Notes under the pieces: generated by a model
What the model saw: only the letters and a program-made list of their open reading frames with translations
What the model was told of the DNA's origin: nothing
Database searches by the model: none
Program-made: the position numbers and the translations under genes
Shown: positions 1 through 7,487 of the stretch, piece by piece
Layout: every line of letters starts with the position of its first letter
Numbering within the stretch: the first letter of the stretch is position 1
Assembly: GCF_004309355.1 (NCBI RefSeq)
Contig: NZ_BJCC01000003.1
Span: 1-48,562, forward strand
Source: Enterococcus florum
GTDB taxonomy: Bacteria > Bacillota > Bacilli > Lactobacillales > Enterococcaceae
Length of the DNA: 48,562 bases
Reading direction: 5' to 3'

Positions 1-131
1 GAAAGCCACCTGTCTGCTTTGTTCTAATTTCAGGTAGCTAAAATCCATGTATTCTACTAAATTATCATGTTTTACTATTCATACTATTTTCGCAGTAAAA
101 ATAGAGGTTTTGCGTAATTTTTGGGTAATGA

Positions 132-1274
132 CTATAATAGTTCACGCAAGAATTGTTCTGCCTTTCTCTTATTTTTCCTTCTGTTTTCCTTAGTGGAGGA
201 TGCGTACTCGTACGACTGCGTAATGTCTTTGTGACCGAGCTGTGCTTTGATGTAAATCGGATCAGCTTCGGCCATTATCAAGAAGTCTGATTTTGCATGT
301 CGGAATGAATGAGTAGATATTTGCTTGACTTCTGCAAGCTCACACGTTTCCTTAATGTACTTGTTTACTGCGGAGTTTGATATAGGCCAACCGTCCTTAT
401 CATTAACGAAAATTAGATTTTGAGGGTTTCTAATTCTTCTAGAAAGCATATCTTCTTTCTGTTTGATATGGAACCTTTTGAGTTGCGCAAAAAGGTAGGA
501 GGGGGCGTCTGTTTCTCTGATACCCGCATCCGATTTAGTCGGACCGAAACGCTTGTGACCTGCATCATATTTGAAAGCTCTACGTATTGAAATTGTTTCA
601 TCTTCTTCATTAAGATCATCCCAAGTGAGTGCGGCAACCTCTTGATATCGACAGCCAGTGTAGATTTGTACTAGCACAAAAAACTTACTTGGAGTATCCT
701 CTCTGGAAAGAAGAGCACTTCTAAACTTCTGCATATCCTCATAAGAGATGGTCTTTTGTGATTTATGTTCTGGGACTTGTCCTACAAGCTTGATATTTCT
801 TGTCGGATTCGTATGGATATACTGCATATCTAATGCTTCAATGAACATGGATTTAGCGATGTTATGACGGTTTTGTACGGTCTCTAAGGCCAACCCTTTT
901 TCATTCACATTACCAGGTTCTGCAAGCCAATTCACCCATTTTTGATAATTGAGTTTGGTTACCCCACGAAGAGTCTGATTTTCACCAAAGAATTCAAGTA
1001 AGTTTTTTCGAGTAAGATGGATTTTTTGTATTCTGCCATCGGAAACCTTCCCTTCTTTAAAGGTTTCTACCCATGTATCAAAAAAATCAATTAGCTTCAC
1101 ACTTTGAAGATTTTCGCCTTTCATTATTTTGGATTGGAAATCAATATAGGATTGATTTAGTTCTTTTTTTGTGTCTTTAGTAATCATTTTGTTTTTCCAC
1201 TCATTTGTAAGAGGGTCTTTATACCTAAATCGAATTCTCCATTTACCGTTAGGTAGTTTTATTGGTTTAGCCAT
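132..1274 (-). CDS. int: Phage tyrosine-recombinase integrase
   Basis: This 380-aa protein should catalyse site-specific integration and excision of the prophage. The N-terminus (about residues 1-55) has the small basic arm-binding domain typical of Gram-positive phage and Tn916-type integrases. A SAM-like core-binding domain follows (about 60-165), then the catalytic domain. I see R209 in TGCRYQEVAALTW, K247, H322 and R325 in THSFRH, H348 in LGH and Y357 as the likely nucleophile, so the active site looks complete. The start is an ATG with AGAAAGGA upstream. It is the outermost gene on the left and is transcribed outward, as expected beside attL, but no att core could be recognised in the 131 bases beyond it. 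Confidence 0.96.
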   Translation of the reverse strand: MAKPIKLPNGKWRIRFRYKDPLTNEWKNKMITKDTKKELNQSYIDFQSKIMKGENLQSVKLIDFFDTWVETFKEGKVSDGRIQKIHLTRKNLLEFFGENQTLRGVTKLNYQKWVNWLAEPGNVNEKGLALETVQNRHNIAKSMFIEALDMQYIHTNPTRNIKLVGQVPEHKSQKTISYEDMQKFRSALLSREDTPSKFFVLVQIYTGCRYQEVAALTWDDLNEEDETISIRRAFKYDAGHKRFGPTKSDAGIRETDAPSYLFAQLKRFHIKQKEDMLSRRIRNPQNLIFVNDKDGWPISNSAVNKYIKETCELAEVKQISTHSFRHAKSDFLIMAEADPIYIKAQLGHKDITQSYEYASSTKENRRKNKRKAEQFLRELL

Positions 1275-1334
1275 GTATATCGTCCTTTCTGATTTTTTCT
1301 GTTCTAATCAGCAAAATGAAATAAAATCATATTT

Positions 1335-1357
1335 TTATCCACATTTTTCGTGGATAA
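1335..1357. promoter_or_regulatory. Inverted repeat upstream of the integrase gene
   Basis: Perfect 8-base arms, TTATCCAC and GTGGATAA, flank a 7-base AT-rich centre. The repeat lies about 60 bases upstream of the integrase start, in the gap between int and the next gene. It lacks a T-run, so it is better read as a protein-binding site than as a terminator. No excisionase gene could be named. Function is inferred from position only. Confidence 0.4.
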
Positions 1358-1403
1358 TTCTGATTTCCTGTTAATATATCAAACGTATGTTCTTTTTTAG
1401 AGC

Positions 1404-1425
1404 TAAAAGAAAAGCCCGAAGGCTA
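1404..1425 (-). terminator. Terminator of the secreted lysine-rich protein gene
   Basis: On the minus strand AGCC-TTCG-GGCT forms a short stem with a stable UUCG loop, followed by TTTTCTTTT. It starts a few bases after the stop codon of the gene at 1429-2418 and would separate that gene from int. Confidence 0.6.
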
Positions 1426-1428
1426 TTC

Positions 1429-2418
1429 TTAGTTTAAGTTGCTATTAACTGTTTCAATATAATCATTAAGGGAGTCTCTATAGGTCTTCAAGTAATCTAC
1501 AAGAGTTGATTTACCGACGATTTTTTTGTTTCCCATTGATCCGTATTCTTCCTTTTGCTGTTCAACAGCTTCAGCATATTGCGCCTTTTGTTCCTCAAAC
1601 AACTGAGGATCATACAAAATAGTATCCTTTATGGCATTCTCATATTCCGATAAGTAATTTTCTACTATTTTGTTGAACATAGCAAGATAGTCATCGTAAG
1701 TACTGATACTCTCAATTGTCTCATCAGATACATCCTTCGCTTGGAAACTACTCTTATTTTTTTTTGCTTTTTTTTCCTTCTTCTTTTTACTTGATTTTTT
1801 CTTCTTGTTTGCAACTTTCTTTTTAGTTTTCTTTTTTGCGGTTTTTTTTTTCTTTTGTTTTTTTTCAGTGGGGGAGCTTTCATCTTTTTCAACAGAGTTA
1901 CTTTCAATGCTTTTTGATGTTGAAACTATATTATCTGATGAAGGAGAGATTTCCTCGGTACTGAAAGGTTCGTATGACTGGTCCAAAAATTCAATTAATA
2001 GAGGTGAAGTTTCATCAACTAAGTCATAAGGTAGAGCAACTTCAACAGTTTTACCAGGATTAATTTTCTTATTGGTATTTTCTAATTCCATCTTGTAAGG
2101 AGAATTTTCCTCATCGACAAATGAACCCTCGAGATCCTCTGTTGTTGATCCAGTGTCTTGTAATACTGAAATTCTATCCAGTGTCATAGAATATATATCT
2201 TCTCTTTTGTTAGTTTTGTTAGTTAATTCGAAAAGGAGATATATGATTTGCTCTCCATCATATCCAGTCCCTCTATCCGAACCTAAAAACTTCATTTTTT
2301 TCTCTGGCGTTTCAAATACACCATCGCTATAAGTATAGCTATCTGCTGCAATCACTTTTGAAGAAGCACATGTAAATAATAGAATAAAAGTTACTACCAA
2401 CCCAACAATCTTTTTCAT
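1429..2418 (-). CDS. Secreted DUF5067-like protein with poly-lysine linker
   Basis: A 329-aa exported protein of unknown function. Residues 1-24 are a signal peptide (MKKIVGLVVTFILLFTCASS, then an alanine-rich cleavage region near VIAAD). LFTC resembles a lipobox only loosely, so I favour a secreted protein over a lipoprotein. Residues about 28-150 look like the beta-sandwich DUF5067 domain common in exported proteins of Lactobacillales. A serine/glutamate stretch follows, then roughly 50 residues dominated by lysine (about 185-235), then a helical C-terminus (about 240-329). Such genes are often found beside the repressor of Enterococcus and Streptococcus prophages, where expression in the lysogen is plausible. 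The start codon overlaps the stop of the upstream remnant gene (TAATG), so the two were once translationally coupled. Confidence 0.75.
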   Translation of the reverse strand: MKKIVGLVVTFILLFTCASSKVIAADSYTYSDGVFETPEKKMKFLGSDRGTGYDGEQIIYLLFELTNKTNKREDIYSMTLDRISVLQDTGSTTEDLEGSFVDEENSPYKMELENTNKKINPGKTVEVALPYDLVDETSPLLIEFLDQSYEPFSTEEISPSSDNIVSTSKSIESNSVEKDESSPTEKKQKKKKTAKKKTKKKVANKKKKSSKKKKEKKAKKNKSSFQAKDVSDETIESISTYDDYLAMFNKIVENYLSEYENAIKDTILYDPQLFEEQKAQYAEAVEQQKEEYGSMGNKKIVGKSTLVDYLKTYRDSLNDYIETVNSNLN

Positions 2419-2603
2419 TACTTTACTCCTTTACAATTTTCAGATAATAAATCTTTCAAGGTTTCTCTATCCCATAATTCAACATTTGCAATCTTAGCCA
2501 GTTCTTTTGCACTTAATGTGTAGTAATTATTAGTGATTACCACAGATTTATCAAAACTATAATACTTTTGACCAGAATTTATTTCTTGGATTACTTTGCT
2601 GAT
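2418..2603 (-). pseudogene. C-terminal remnant of a restriction-endonuclease-like gene
   Basis: Translating the minus strand upstream of the secreted-protein gene gives 61 codons that begin right after an in-frame TAG (2604-2606) and end at a TAA overlapping the next ATG. The peptide contains VVITNNYYTLSAKELAKIAN followed by VELWDRETLKDLL. This matches the end of Mrr-type restriction endonuclease domains (pattern: vvTN..yt..A..LA....eLwDR..L). The catalytic D/E-x-K part and any start codon are missing, so this is the tail of a deleted gene. Intact homologues commonly sit next to immA in related prophages. Identification rests on recognising the motif, not on a search. Confidence 0.6.
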
Positions 2604-2613
2604 CTATATAGCG

Positions 2614-3084
2614 CTATTCATCAAAAAATTCATACACACCAACAGTTCCATTAGGTCTAAAATCTATTTTATAATTCTTAAATTTCAAACCGAACTCATA
2701 TTTTTTTGAGTAAGTTTTAACTGCATTTTCGAGCGTATCTTTTGTCACACCTAGGAATTCTGCACATTCCCAAACGTTGTCAAATCTTTCGTGATAACAG
2801 TTAATCAGGTCTTGTGGCGTAACAGCTAATGTATAGCCAACATCACGAGCCTTTTGTTCTTGTTGCCTTTTCTCATTTGTATCTTGATGGATAATATCGC
2901 CAACACTTGTTAAGTAATGGCCAATTTCTTCGGCAATAGTACCGCATTTTTCCTCGTAAGATTGTCTGGGATTAAGATAAACTGTTTTGTTAAATATCCA
3001 TCCTTTCTGTTTTTTTGGCATTAGCGGATCAGATATAAAACTCAATTCTGGATAATCCGACATTAGTTTCTCATCCAATTGCAT
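2614..3084 (-). CDS. ImmA/IrrE-family metallopeptidase-like protein
   Basis: A 156-aa protein of the phage ImmA/IrrE family. Members of the family inactivate CI-like repressors by proteolysis, as ImmA does in ICEBs1. The zinc-binding region appears as AEEIGHYLTS (residues 51-60). In the canonical HExxH motif the first position would be histidine, but here it is E52, a variant seen in many Gram-positive prophage members, so catalysis cannot be taken for granted. The start is an ATG 13 bases after the repressor stop codon, so the two genes form an operon. The pair is the likely SOS-responsive switch of this prophage (inference from family and context). Confidence 0.85.
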   Translation of the reverse strand: MQLDEKLMSDYPELSFISDPLMPKKQKGWIFNKTVYLNPRQSYEEKCGTIAEEIGHYLTSVGDIIHQDTNEKRQQEQKARDVGYTLAVTPQDLINCYHERFDNVWECAEFLGVTKDTLENAVKTYSKKYEFGLKFKNYKIDFRPNGTVGVYEFFDE

Positions 3085-3097
3085 AGTTTCGATACAC

Positions 3098-3466
3098 CTA
3101 CTTTTTCAACGGGTTTTTCTTTCTAAACTCAATATAATTAATGATATCTTCCATTTCAACTTCTGAAGCATCATCGTCTATATGAGCTGCAACTAAAAGC
3201 TGCTTATTTGAAATAGAGTTTCTCGATGTCATATTTTCGTTACCTAAAAGATAATCCGTTGTTACTCCAAAGACCTCTGAAAAACGAGTAACTTCTTTAG
3301 CAGAAACCTTTCTTATGCCGGATTCAATTTTGCTAATTTTGGAATCATCAAGACCTATGTCTTCGTTATCCAAGTTCATTTTTGAAGCTAGTTCGGCTTG
3401 CGTCCAATCACTCTTTTCTCTTAGCTGCTTAATTCTTTTCCCCAGTTGCTCTTCGCTAAATATCAA
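3098..3466 (-). CDS. CI-like HTH repressor
   Basis: A 122-aa protein with an N-terminal XRE-type helix-turn-helix: LGKRIKQLREKSDWTQAELA, then SKISKIESG (about residues 8-50). A short C-terminal tail replaces the LexA-like autoproteolytic domain of lambda CI. Repressors of this small type usually depend on a partner ImmA-like protease for inactivation, and one lies directly downstream. The start is TTG with GGAGAATT upstream. It is divergent from the Cro-like gene across a 170-base region full of TTGCG half sites and is expected to hold the early plus-strand promoter off during lysogeny. Confidence 0.9.
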   Translation of the reverse strand: MIFSEEQLGKRIKQLREKSDWTQAELASKMNLDNEDIGLDDSKISKIESGIRKVSAKEVTRFSEVFGVTTDYLLGNENMTSRNSISNKQLLVAAHIDDDASEVEMEDIINYIEFRKKNPLKK

Positions 3467-3638
3467 ACCAATTCTCCTTCCTTTAAGGATAATTGCGTTT
3501 TACGCAATTTAATATTACCATAATTGCGATAAAGAAAAATACAATTTGCAATTATCGCAAAAAAACTATTGACATTTTCGAAAATCACAAGTAATATATA
3601 AATATAAACTTGCGAAAAACGAAAGTGAGGTGAATCTT
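3467..3638. promoter_or_regulatory. Lysogeny-lysis switch region with repeated operator half sites
   Basis: The divergent intergenic region carries several copies of a TTGCG/CGCAA half site. TTGCGTTTTACGCAA (3492-3506) is a palindrome. AATTGCGATAA (about 3522) and TTATCGCAA (about 3553) form an inverted pair. TTGCGAAAAACG lies just before the Cro-like start. A related TTGCGATAATCG lies at the end of the Cro-like gene (3852 onward). These are the best operator candidates for the two flanking HTH proteins. Which protein binds which site cannot be told from sequence. Confidence 0.65.
3569..3597 (+). promoter_or_regulatory. Early rightward promoter
   Basis: TTGACA (3569-3574) and TAATAT (3592-3597) are separated by 17 bases and point toward the Cro-like gene. 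The spacer contains the symmetric TTTTCGAAAA, and operator half sites flank it on both sides. It is the obvious promoter for the early plus-strand genes. Confidence 0.75.
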
Positions 3639-3860
3639 ATGAACTCTTATACTTATAGTGTAAATCTTGAATTAATAAAAAAAAGAAGAATTGAACTTGG
3701 TCTTTCGCAAAGCAAGGTTGCTGAATATTTAGGTATTACAAACGACAAGTATTCAAAGCGAGAAAATGGCGAACATAAGTTTAAGTCAGAGGAGTTACCA
3801 GCATTAAGTAAAGTACTTAGTATTCCATTGGATATTTTTTTCGTGAAAAATTTGCGATAA
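3639..3860 (+). CDS. Cro-like HTH regulator
   Basis: A 73-aa XRE-family DNA-binding protein and the first gene of the rightward early operon. The HTH reads LIKKRRIELGLSQSKVAEYL, then SKRENGEHK (about residues 9-50). It lacks any further domain, which fits a Cro-type antirepressor. I chose the ATG at 3639 over an in-frame GTG at 3630 because GTGAGGTGA then lies at proper ribosome-site spacing. A copy of the TTGCG operator motif lies in the last codons and may be a downstream operator. Confidence 0.85.
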   Translation: MNSYTYSVNLELIKKRRIELGLSQSKVAEYLGITNDKYSKRENGEHKFKSEELPALSKVLSIPLDIFFVKNLR

Positions 3861-3903
3861 TCGAAAGCTTGTATTGTCTTTCAGAAAACAAGGAGGTGAT
3901 CTG

Positions 3904-4056
3904 ATGACACGACAAGAAAAAATCTCAGCTATCTTAGATGCACGACCAAATTTAAAGCACATCATTCTATTTGCTACTGATGAACAACTTGATCGACTAA
4001 TTGAGGAAGTTCAAAAGGATTTGCAAAAAGAATTGGATGAAGCCACATTTATCTAG
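3904..4056 (+). CDS. Small early phage protein of unknown function
   Basis: A 50-aa protein starting at an ATG preceded by AAGGAGGTGATCTG, an excellent ribosome-binding site. Its sequence is mostly helical and acidic near the end (LIEEVQKDLQKELDEA). No family is recognised. It is the second gene of the early operon, about 40 bases after the Cro-like gene. A longer reading from an upstream start has no ribosome site and is not favoured. Confidence 0.7.
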   Translation: MTRQEKISAILDARPNLKHIILFATDEQLDRLIEEVQKDLQKELDEATFI

Positions 4057-4134
4057 AACAGGAGCCTGTAACTATTATAGGGCTTTGAACCATCTGAATA
4101 GAAGATGAGGAAATCAGAATAAAGGAGGGAGACC

Positions 4135-4686
4135 ATGATAGGAACTGTTTCAAGGAGGTTAAGAAAGCCAATAATTGTCTGGCTGCTAAAAAGCGAAACC
4201 TCAAAAAGAGAGTTGTCTAAAGCATTAGGAGTATCAAGACAGTCACCAACTGATTGGACAAAGGATAACCCGACGAATGTTACGCCGGACAATGCGGTAA
4301 GAATTTCTGAGTTTGCCAATGATACAGATTTAACAATGAGTATTGTTTACAAGTTTTTCGGTGTATTTAGGCCAATGGATGGAGATGTGTACAAGCGGGA
4401 CCTCGCAGCTAGTGACGATCTTCAGGAATTAGAGGAATTAGAGGAAGAAGAAAGAGATGAAGCAAAAAGATTGGCTCGCAGGGTTCTTTGCAAAGAGGTC
4501 CAGAAGTTGACTGCTAAAGATCACCATTTGTTGATCAAATTAGCAAAAGAGCAAGCTGAAGTAATCTTTGCTGGGACTCAGTTTTTAAATGCACTATGTG
4601 AAGTTGAAAATATTTCAATTAGGGATTTGTTTTCGATGTTTATGAAAGATTGGCAGGAAGCCGGATATTTTGGAGGTGATGAGTAA
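4135..4686 (+). CDS. HTH-containing early regulator
   Basis: A 183-aa protein with an N-terminal helix-turn-helix (about residues 20-60: SKRELSKALGVSRQSPTDWT). A very acidic Glu-rich segment follows (about 98-115) and then a helical C-terminal half. The role is probably transcriptional control of the early genes, but I cannot place it in a named family. The start ATG follows AAAGGAGGGAGACC. It overlaps the next gene by the ATGA-like junction at 4686, so the two are translationally coupled. Confidence 0.7.
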   Translation: MIGTVSRRLRKPIIVWLLKSETSKRELSKALGVSRQSPTDWTKDNPTNVTPDNAVRISEFANDTDLTMSIVYKFFGVFRPMDGDVYKRDLAASDDLQELEELEEEERDEAKRLARRVLCKEVQKLTAKDHHLLIKLAKEQAEVIFAGTQFLNALCEVENISIRDLFSMFMKDWQEAGYFGGDE

Positions 4687-4964
4687 TGAATATCTCTATG
4701 TTAGCCGAGAAAAAGACACAGAACTTAGCACGTACTATCTCAGATAACCTGTCGTGGTATATGAACATCACTATGCGAATTAGCAATAAGGAGTTGGCTA
4801 ATAAGAGCGGTGTATCTGAATCAACGATTAGTTTGTTGAAAAATGATACAGATGGGAAGCAAAGACCTGATTTATCAACGTTGTCGAAATTAGCACTTGG
4901 ATTAGGAGTTGATTTTCTTGATTTGGTCACTGAGAAAAAAGTTATCACAGCAAAGGAGGCCTAA
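4686..4964 (+). CDS. XRE-family HTH protein
   Basis: A 92-aa protein with a clear XRE helix-turn-helix at about residues 34-75: ISNKELANKSGVSESTISLL followed by PDLSTLSKLALGLGV. It is the third HTH protein within 1.4 kb, in addition to the repressor and Cro-like gene. It is coupled to the gene before it and sits 1 base before the next start. No effector domain is present. A role as an additional early regulator is inferred. Confidence 0.75.
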   Translation: MNISMLAEKKTQNLARTISDNLSWYMNITMRISNKELANKSGVSESTISLLKNDTDGKQRPDLSTLSKLALGLGVDFLDLVTEKKVITAKEA

Positions 4965-4965
4965 G

Positions 4966-5187
4966 ATGAAAACAGTTGAGGGAATAGGATTGGGTGTTTT
5001 GACTACAGGGCTGCTAATCTGGATGATTACTGGGCGAGCGGAAGCAATACAATTGCCGTTAATGATCCTTTGCCTAATTGGTACCAGTTTATTTGTACCG
5101 ACAAATATTTTGCTAACAAACAAAGAGCAAACAAAAAAGACTGAACCGCCGGCAAGCAAATTCAGTCAAACAAAAACATTTATCTAG
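4966..5187 (+). CDS. Small membrane protein
   Basis: A 73-aa protein with two hydrophobic segments. One is near the N-terminus (GIGLGVLTTGLLIWMITG, about residues 6-23). The second is about residues 30-49 (LPLMILCLIGTSLFVPTNIL). A polar, lysine- and threonine-rich tail follows. The start ATG follows AAGGAGGCCTAAG. No family is recognised. Small membrane proteins in the early region are often superinfection-exclusion or host-takeover proteins, but nothing here shows which. Confidence 0.65.
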   Translation: MKTVEGIGLGVLTTGLLIWMITGRAEAIQLPLMILCLIGTSLFVPTNILLTNKEQTKKTEPPASKFSQTKTFI

Positions 5188-5200
5188 GAGAGATTATATC

Positions 5201-5560
5201 ATGTTCAACTATGATGCCGCAATGGCAGATCCAGAGTATAGAGGATTCACTAATGTTTCATTCGTTCCAGAATCCGATCAAGAAGAACAAGTCATAAATG
5301 AAGATGACTTTCAACAGACCGTAGATATTTACGACACAGTGATGAAGGTAGTTTTCAAGAAAAGCGAGCTTGTTGAAACACCGCATATTGGAGGTAATGA
5401 AAAACGGCTTGTGACTGTACAATTCGCAAAGTATGTTTTGCTCGAAAACTATGAGGAATTACTAGACGACATTGGTTGGGAGTTTCACTTTGCTAGTACG
5501 CCAATGAAGGGCCAAGAATATATCACTTTGAAAATGGAAGGAATGTTAGAACATGAGTAA
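5201..5560 (+). CDS. Conserved-looking phage protein upstream of RecT
   Basis: A 119-aa acidic protein without a recognised domain. The start ATG is preceded by TAGGAGAGATTATATC. The stop codon overlaps the RecT start (8 bases), so it is part of the recombination operon. Its position directly before recT suggests a role in DNA metabolism, but this is position only. Confidence 0.65.
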   Translation: MFNYDAAMADPEYRGFTNVSFVPESDQEEQVINEDDFQQTVDIYDTVMKVVFKKSELVETPHIGGNEKRLVTVQFAKYVLLENYEELLDDIGWEFHFASTPMKGQEYITLKMEGMLEHE

Positions 5561-6464
5561 TGAACTAAGTATTACACAAAAAGATATTACAGATCAGGTG
5601 AATTCGAGAATCAAGGGTCTAGAAAATGAAGGGTTGCAGCTTCCGGTTAATTATAATGCAGCAAACGCTTTGAAATCAGCTTGGTTTGCAATTCAAAAAG
5701 TACAAGATAAAAACAAGCGCCCAGCATTAGAGGTCGTAACAAAGGACTCTGTTGCCAATTCACTATTGGATATGGTTGTTCAGGGATTGAGCCCTGCAAA
5801 AACACAACTTTATTTTGTAGTTTATGGAAAAGAGCTTCAAATGCAACGATCATATTTCGGCACACAGGCTGTCTTAAAACGTTTATCAAACGTTCGCGAT
5901 ATTTGGGCGGAGGTTATCCATGATGAAGACGAATTTGAGATTGGAAGTAAAAAGGGGCGCATGCTTGTGACTAAATTCCATCCGAAATTTGAGAATCAAG
6001 ATAAGCCCATAGTGGGTGCCTATGCCGTAGTTGAAAAAGATGATGGTGAACTGATATACACTGTCATGACTAAAAAGGAAATCGATCAGGCTTGGAGCAA
6101 AAGAAAAAATAGCGGCGCTGTTCAAAAGGAATTTCCGCAAGAAATGGCAAAACGAACGGTAATTAATCGTGCAGCAAAATCATTCATTAACACAAGTGAT
6201 GATAGTGATCTATTGACTGATTCTATTAATAGAACCACTGCTGAAGAATACGATAGTGAAAGAAAAGATGTAACTCCGCAACCGGAAAAAACAAAAGCTT
6301 TGGAAGAAAAAGTCTTTAAACAAGATGAACCGAGACCGGTTGAAGAGATTGTCGAAGAGGCTGAACAGGAATCTCTTGATCTAGCATACGAAGATCCAAA
6401 CAAAATGAATTTTGAGAGAGAGGAAGTGCCGCAAAATGTTGAAGACGGCGATTACCCTTTCTGA
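5553..6464 (+). CDS. recT: RecT-family single-strand annealing protein
   Basis: A 303-aa RecT protein, which binds single-stranded DNA and anneals complementary strands during phage recombination and replication. The core (about residues 25-210) shows the family pattern NALKSAWFAIQKVQD, SVANSLLDMVVQGLSPAKTQ, YFVVYGKELQMQRSYFGTQA and the arginine-rich end MAKRTVINRAAKS. The last residues, VEDGDYPF, resemble the acidic C-terminal tip of SSB proteins (DDDxPF type). No separate ssb gene is visible in the window, so this tail may recruit SSB partners (inference). A PD-(D/E)XK nuclease overlaps its 3' end, forming a RecE/RecT-like pair. Confidence 0.93.
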   Translation: MSNELSITQKDITDQVNSRIKGLENEGLQLPVNYNAANALKSAWFAIQKVQDKNKRPALEVVTKDSVANSLLDMVVQGLSPAKTQLYFVVYGKELQMQRSYFGTQAVLKRLSNVRDIWAEVIHDEDEFEIGSKKGRMLVTKFHPKFENQDKPIVGAYAVVEKDDGELIYTVMTKKEIDQAWSKRKNSGAVQKEFPQEMAKRTVINRAAKSFINTSDDSDLLTDSINRTTAEEYDSERKDVTPQPEKTKALEEKVFKQDEPRPVEEIVEEAEQESLDLAYEDPNKMNFEREEVPQNVEDGDYPF

Positions 6465-7242
6465 TGAAAACTACTATTCTAATGAAGCTGACTGGCAGTA
6501 TATGTCAGTCAGCCAGTACAAAGACTTTTCAAATTGCGAAGCTGCCGCATTGGCAAAACTAAAGCAGACATGGGAACCAGAAGGACTGCAAAAGGCATTT
6601 TTAGTTGGAAACTATGTTCATTCATATTTTGAATCAAAGGAAGCACACGCGAAATTTATGGAAGAAAACAAAGACAGACTATTTTCTTCTAGGAGGCCAC
6701 ATGGCCTATTAAAAGATTTTCAAATAGCCGAGCAGATGATAGAGAGATTAAAATGCGAACCGGCGTTTGCGCAGCTCTATCAAGGAGAAAAAGAAGTCAT
6801 ATTGACTGGTGAGTTATTTGGGATTGAATGGAAGGGAAAAATTGATTGTTTAAATGTTGATGAAGGATATTTTATCGACATCAAAACAACGAAGGATATT
6901 TATGAGAAAAAATACGATCCTTATTGGGGACCTGGTTCTAACTTCATAGAACGGTACGGGTACTTAGTGCAAATGGGAGTGTACGCGAATCTTCTTCATC
7001 AAAAGTATGGTGAGGCATTTGTACCAATCATTGCGGCTGTTAGTAAGCAGACTCCGAGCGCTGCTGCATTGATCACCTTAGACCAAATGAAAATTGAATC
7101 CGATATGTCAATGCTGGAGGAAAATATTGATCGAATCTACAAGGTCAAAATGGGACAAGCAGAACCAAGCCATTGTGGTACCTGTGAGTACTGCAGGTCA
7201 CATCGTAGAATTACAGGCTTCATTAATATGAATGATTTGTAG
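6436..7242 (+). CDS. PD-(D/E)XK nuclease, RecE-like partner of RecT
   Basis: A 268-aa nuclease-fold protein expected to resect DNA ends for RecT. The active-site region reads GKIDCLNVDEGYFIDIKTTK (D in GKID, then D-x-K in FIDIKTTK), the signature of PD-(D/E)XK phage exonucleases. A four-cysteine-like end, CGTCEYCRSH (near the C-terminus), resembles the iron-sulfur or zinc cluster of AddB/Cas4-type nucleases, though only three cysteines are close together. The start ATG at 6436 lies inside recT, with AGGAAG at good spacing. An upstream TTG (6412) is less likely. The overlap suggests coupled translation with RecT. Confidence 0.82.
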   Translation: MLKTAITLSDENYYSNEADWQYMSVSQYKDFSNCEAAALAKLKQTWEPEGLQKAFLVGNYVHSYFESKEAHAKFMEENKDRLFSSRRPHGLLKDFQIAEQMIERLKCEPAFAQLYQGEKEVILTGELFGIEWKGKIDCLNVDEGYFIDIKTTKDIYEKKYDPYWGPGSNFIERYGYLVQMGVYANLLHQKYGEAFVPIIAAVSKQTPSAAALITLDQMKIESDMSMLEENIDRIYKVKMGQAEPSHCGTCEYCRSHRRITGFINMNDL

Positions 7243-7256
7243 AAAGGAGAATCGAC

Positions 7257-7487
7257 GTGAATCACAGAAGAATTATGTGGCAGAACATCATACGTTGCTT
7301 ATCCGGTTATTATGATCATCAACAGCGAGATGACCAACTTGCAATTCTGAACGGAATGATCCTTTTTCTGGAGACAGAATTGATTGATCTTGGAACATCA
7401 ACATCCAGTGCTGAAACCGAGATGCTAAAGGAACTTATCAAAAAATATGAATCCTTAGATTTGGATTTTGGGCAAGGGGAGGTTTGA
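7257..7487 (+). CDS. Small hypothetical phage protein
   Basis: A 76-aa protein starting with GTG after AAAGGAGAATCGAC. It is helical, with no recognised family. It fills the short space between the nuclease and the DnaD-like replication gene and overlaps the latter's start by one base, so it is part of the same operon. Confidence 0.6.
   Translation: MNHRRIMWQNIIRCLSGYYDHQQRDDQLAILNGMILFLETELIDLGTSTSSAETEMLKELIKKYESLDLDFGQGEV

Noticed and set aside
1-131. attL core next to int.
   Set aside because: No direct repeat of this stretch was found by eye near the right end; the right end is interrupted by an IS element, so nothing can be claimed.
1747-2029. Phenylalanine-rich frame on the plus strand, and a lysine/arginine-rich frame in another minus frame, within the secreted-protein gene.
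   Set aside because: Both are shadows of the lysine-codon tract of the real gene.
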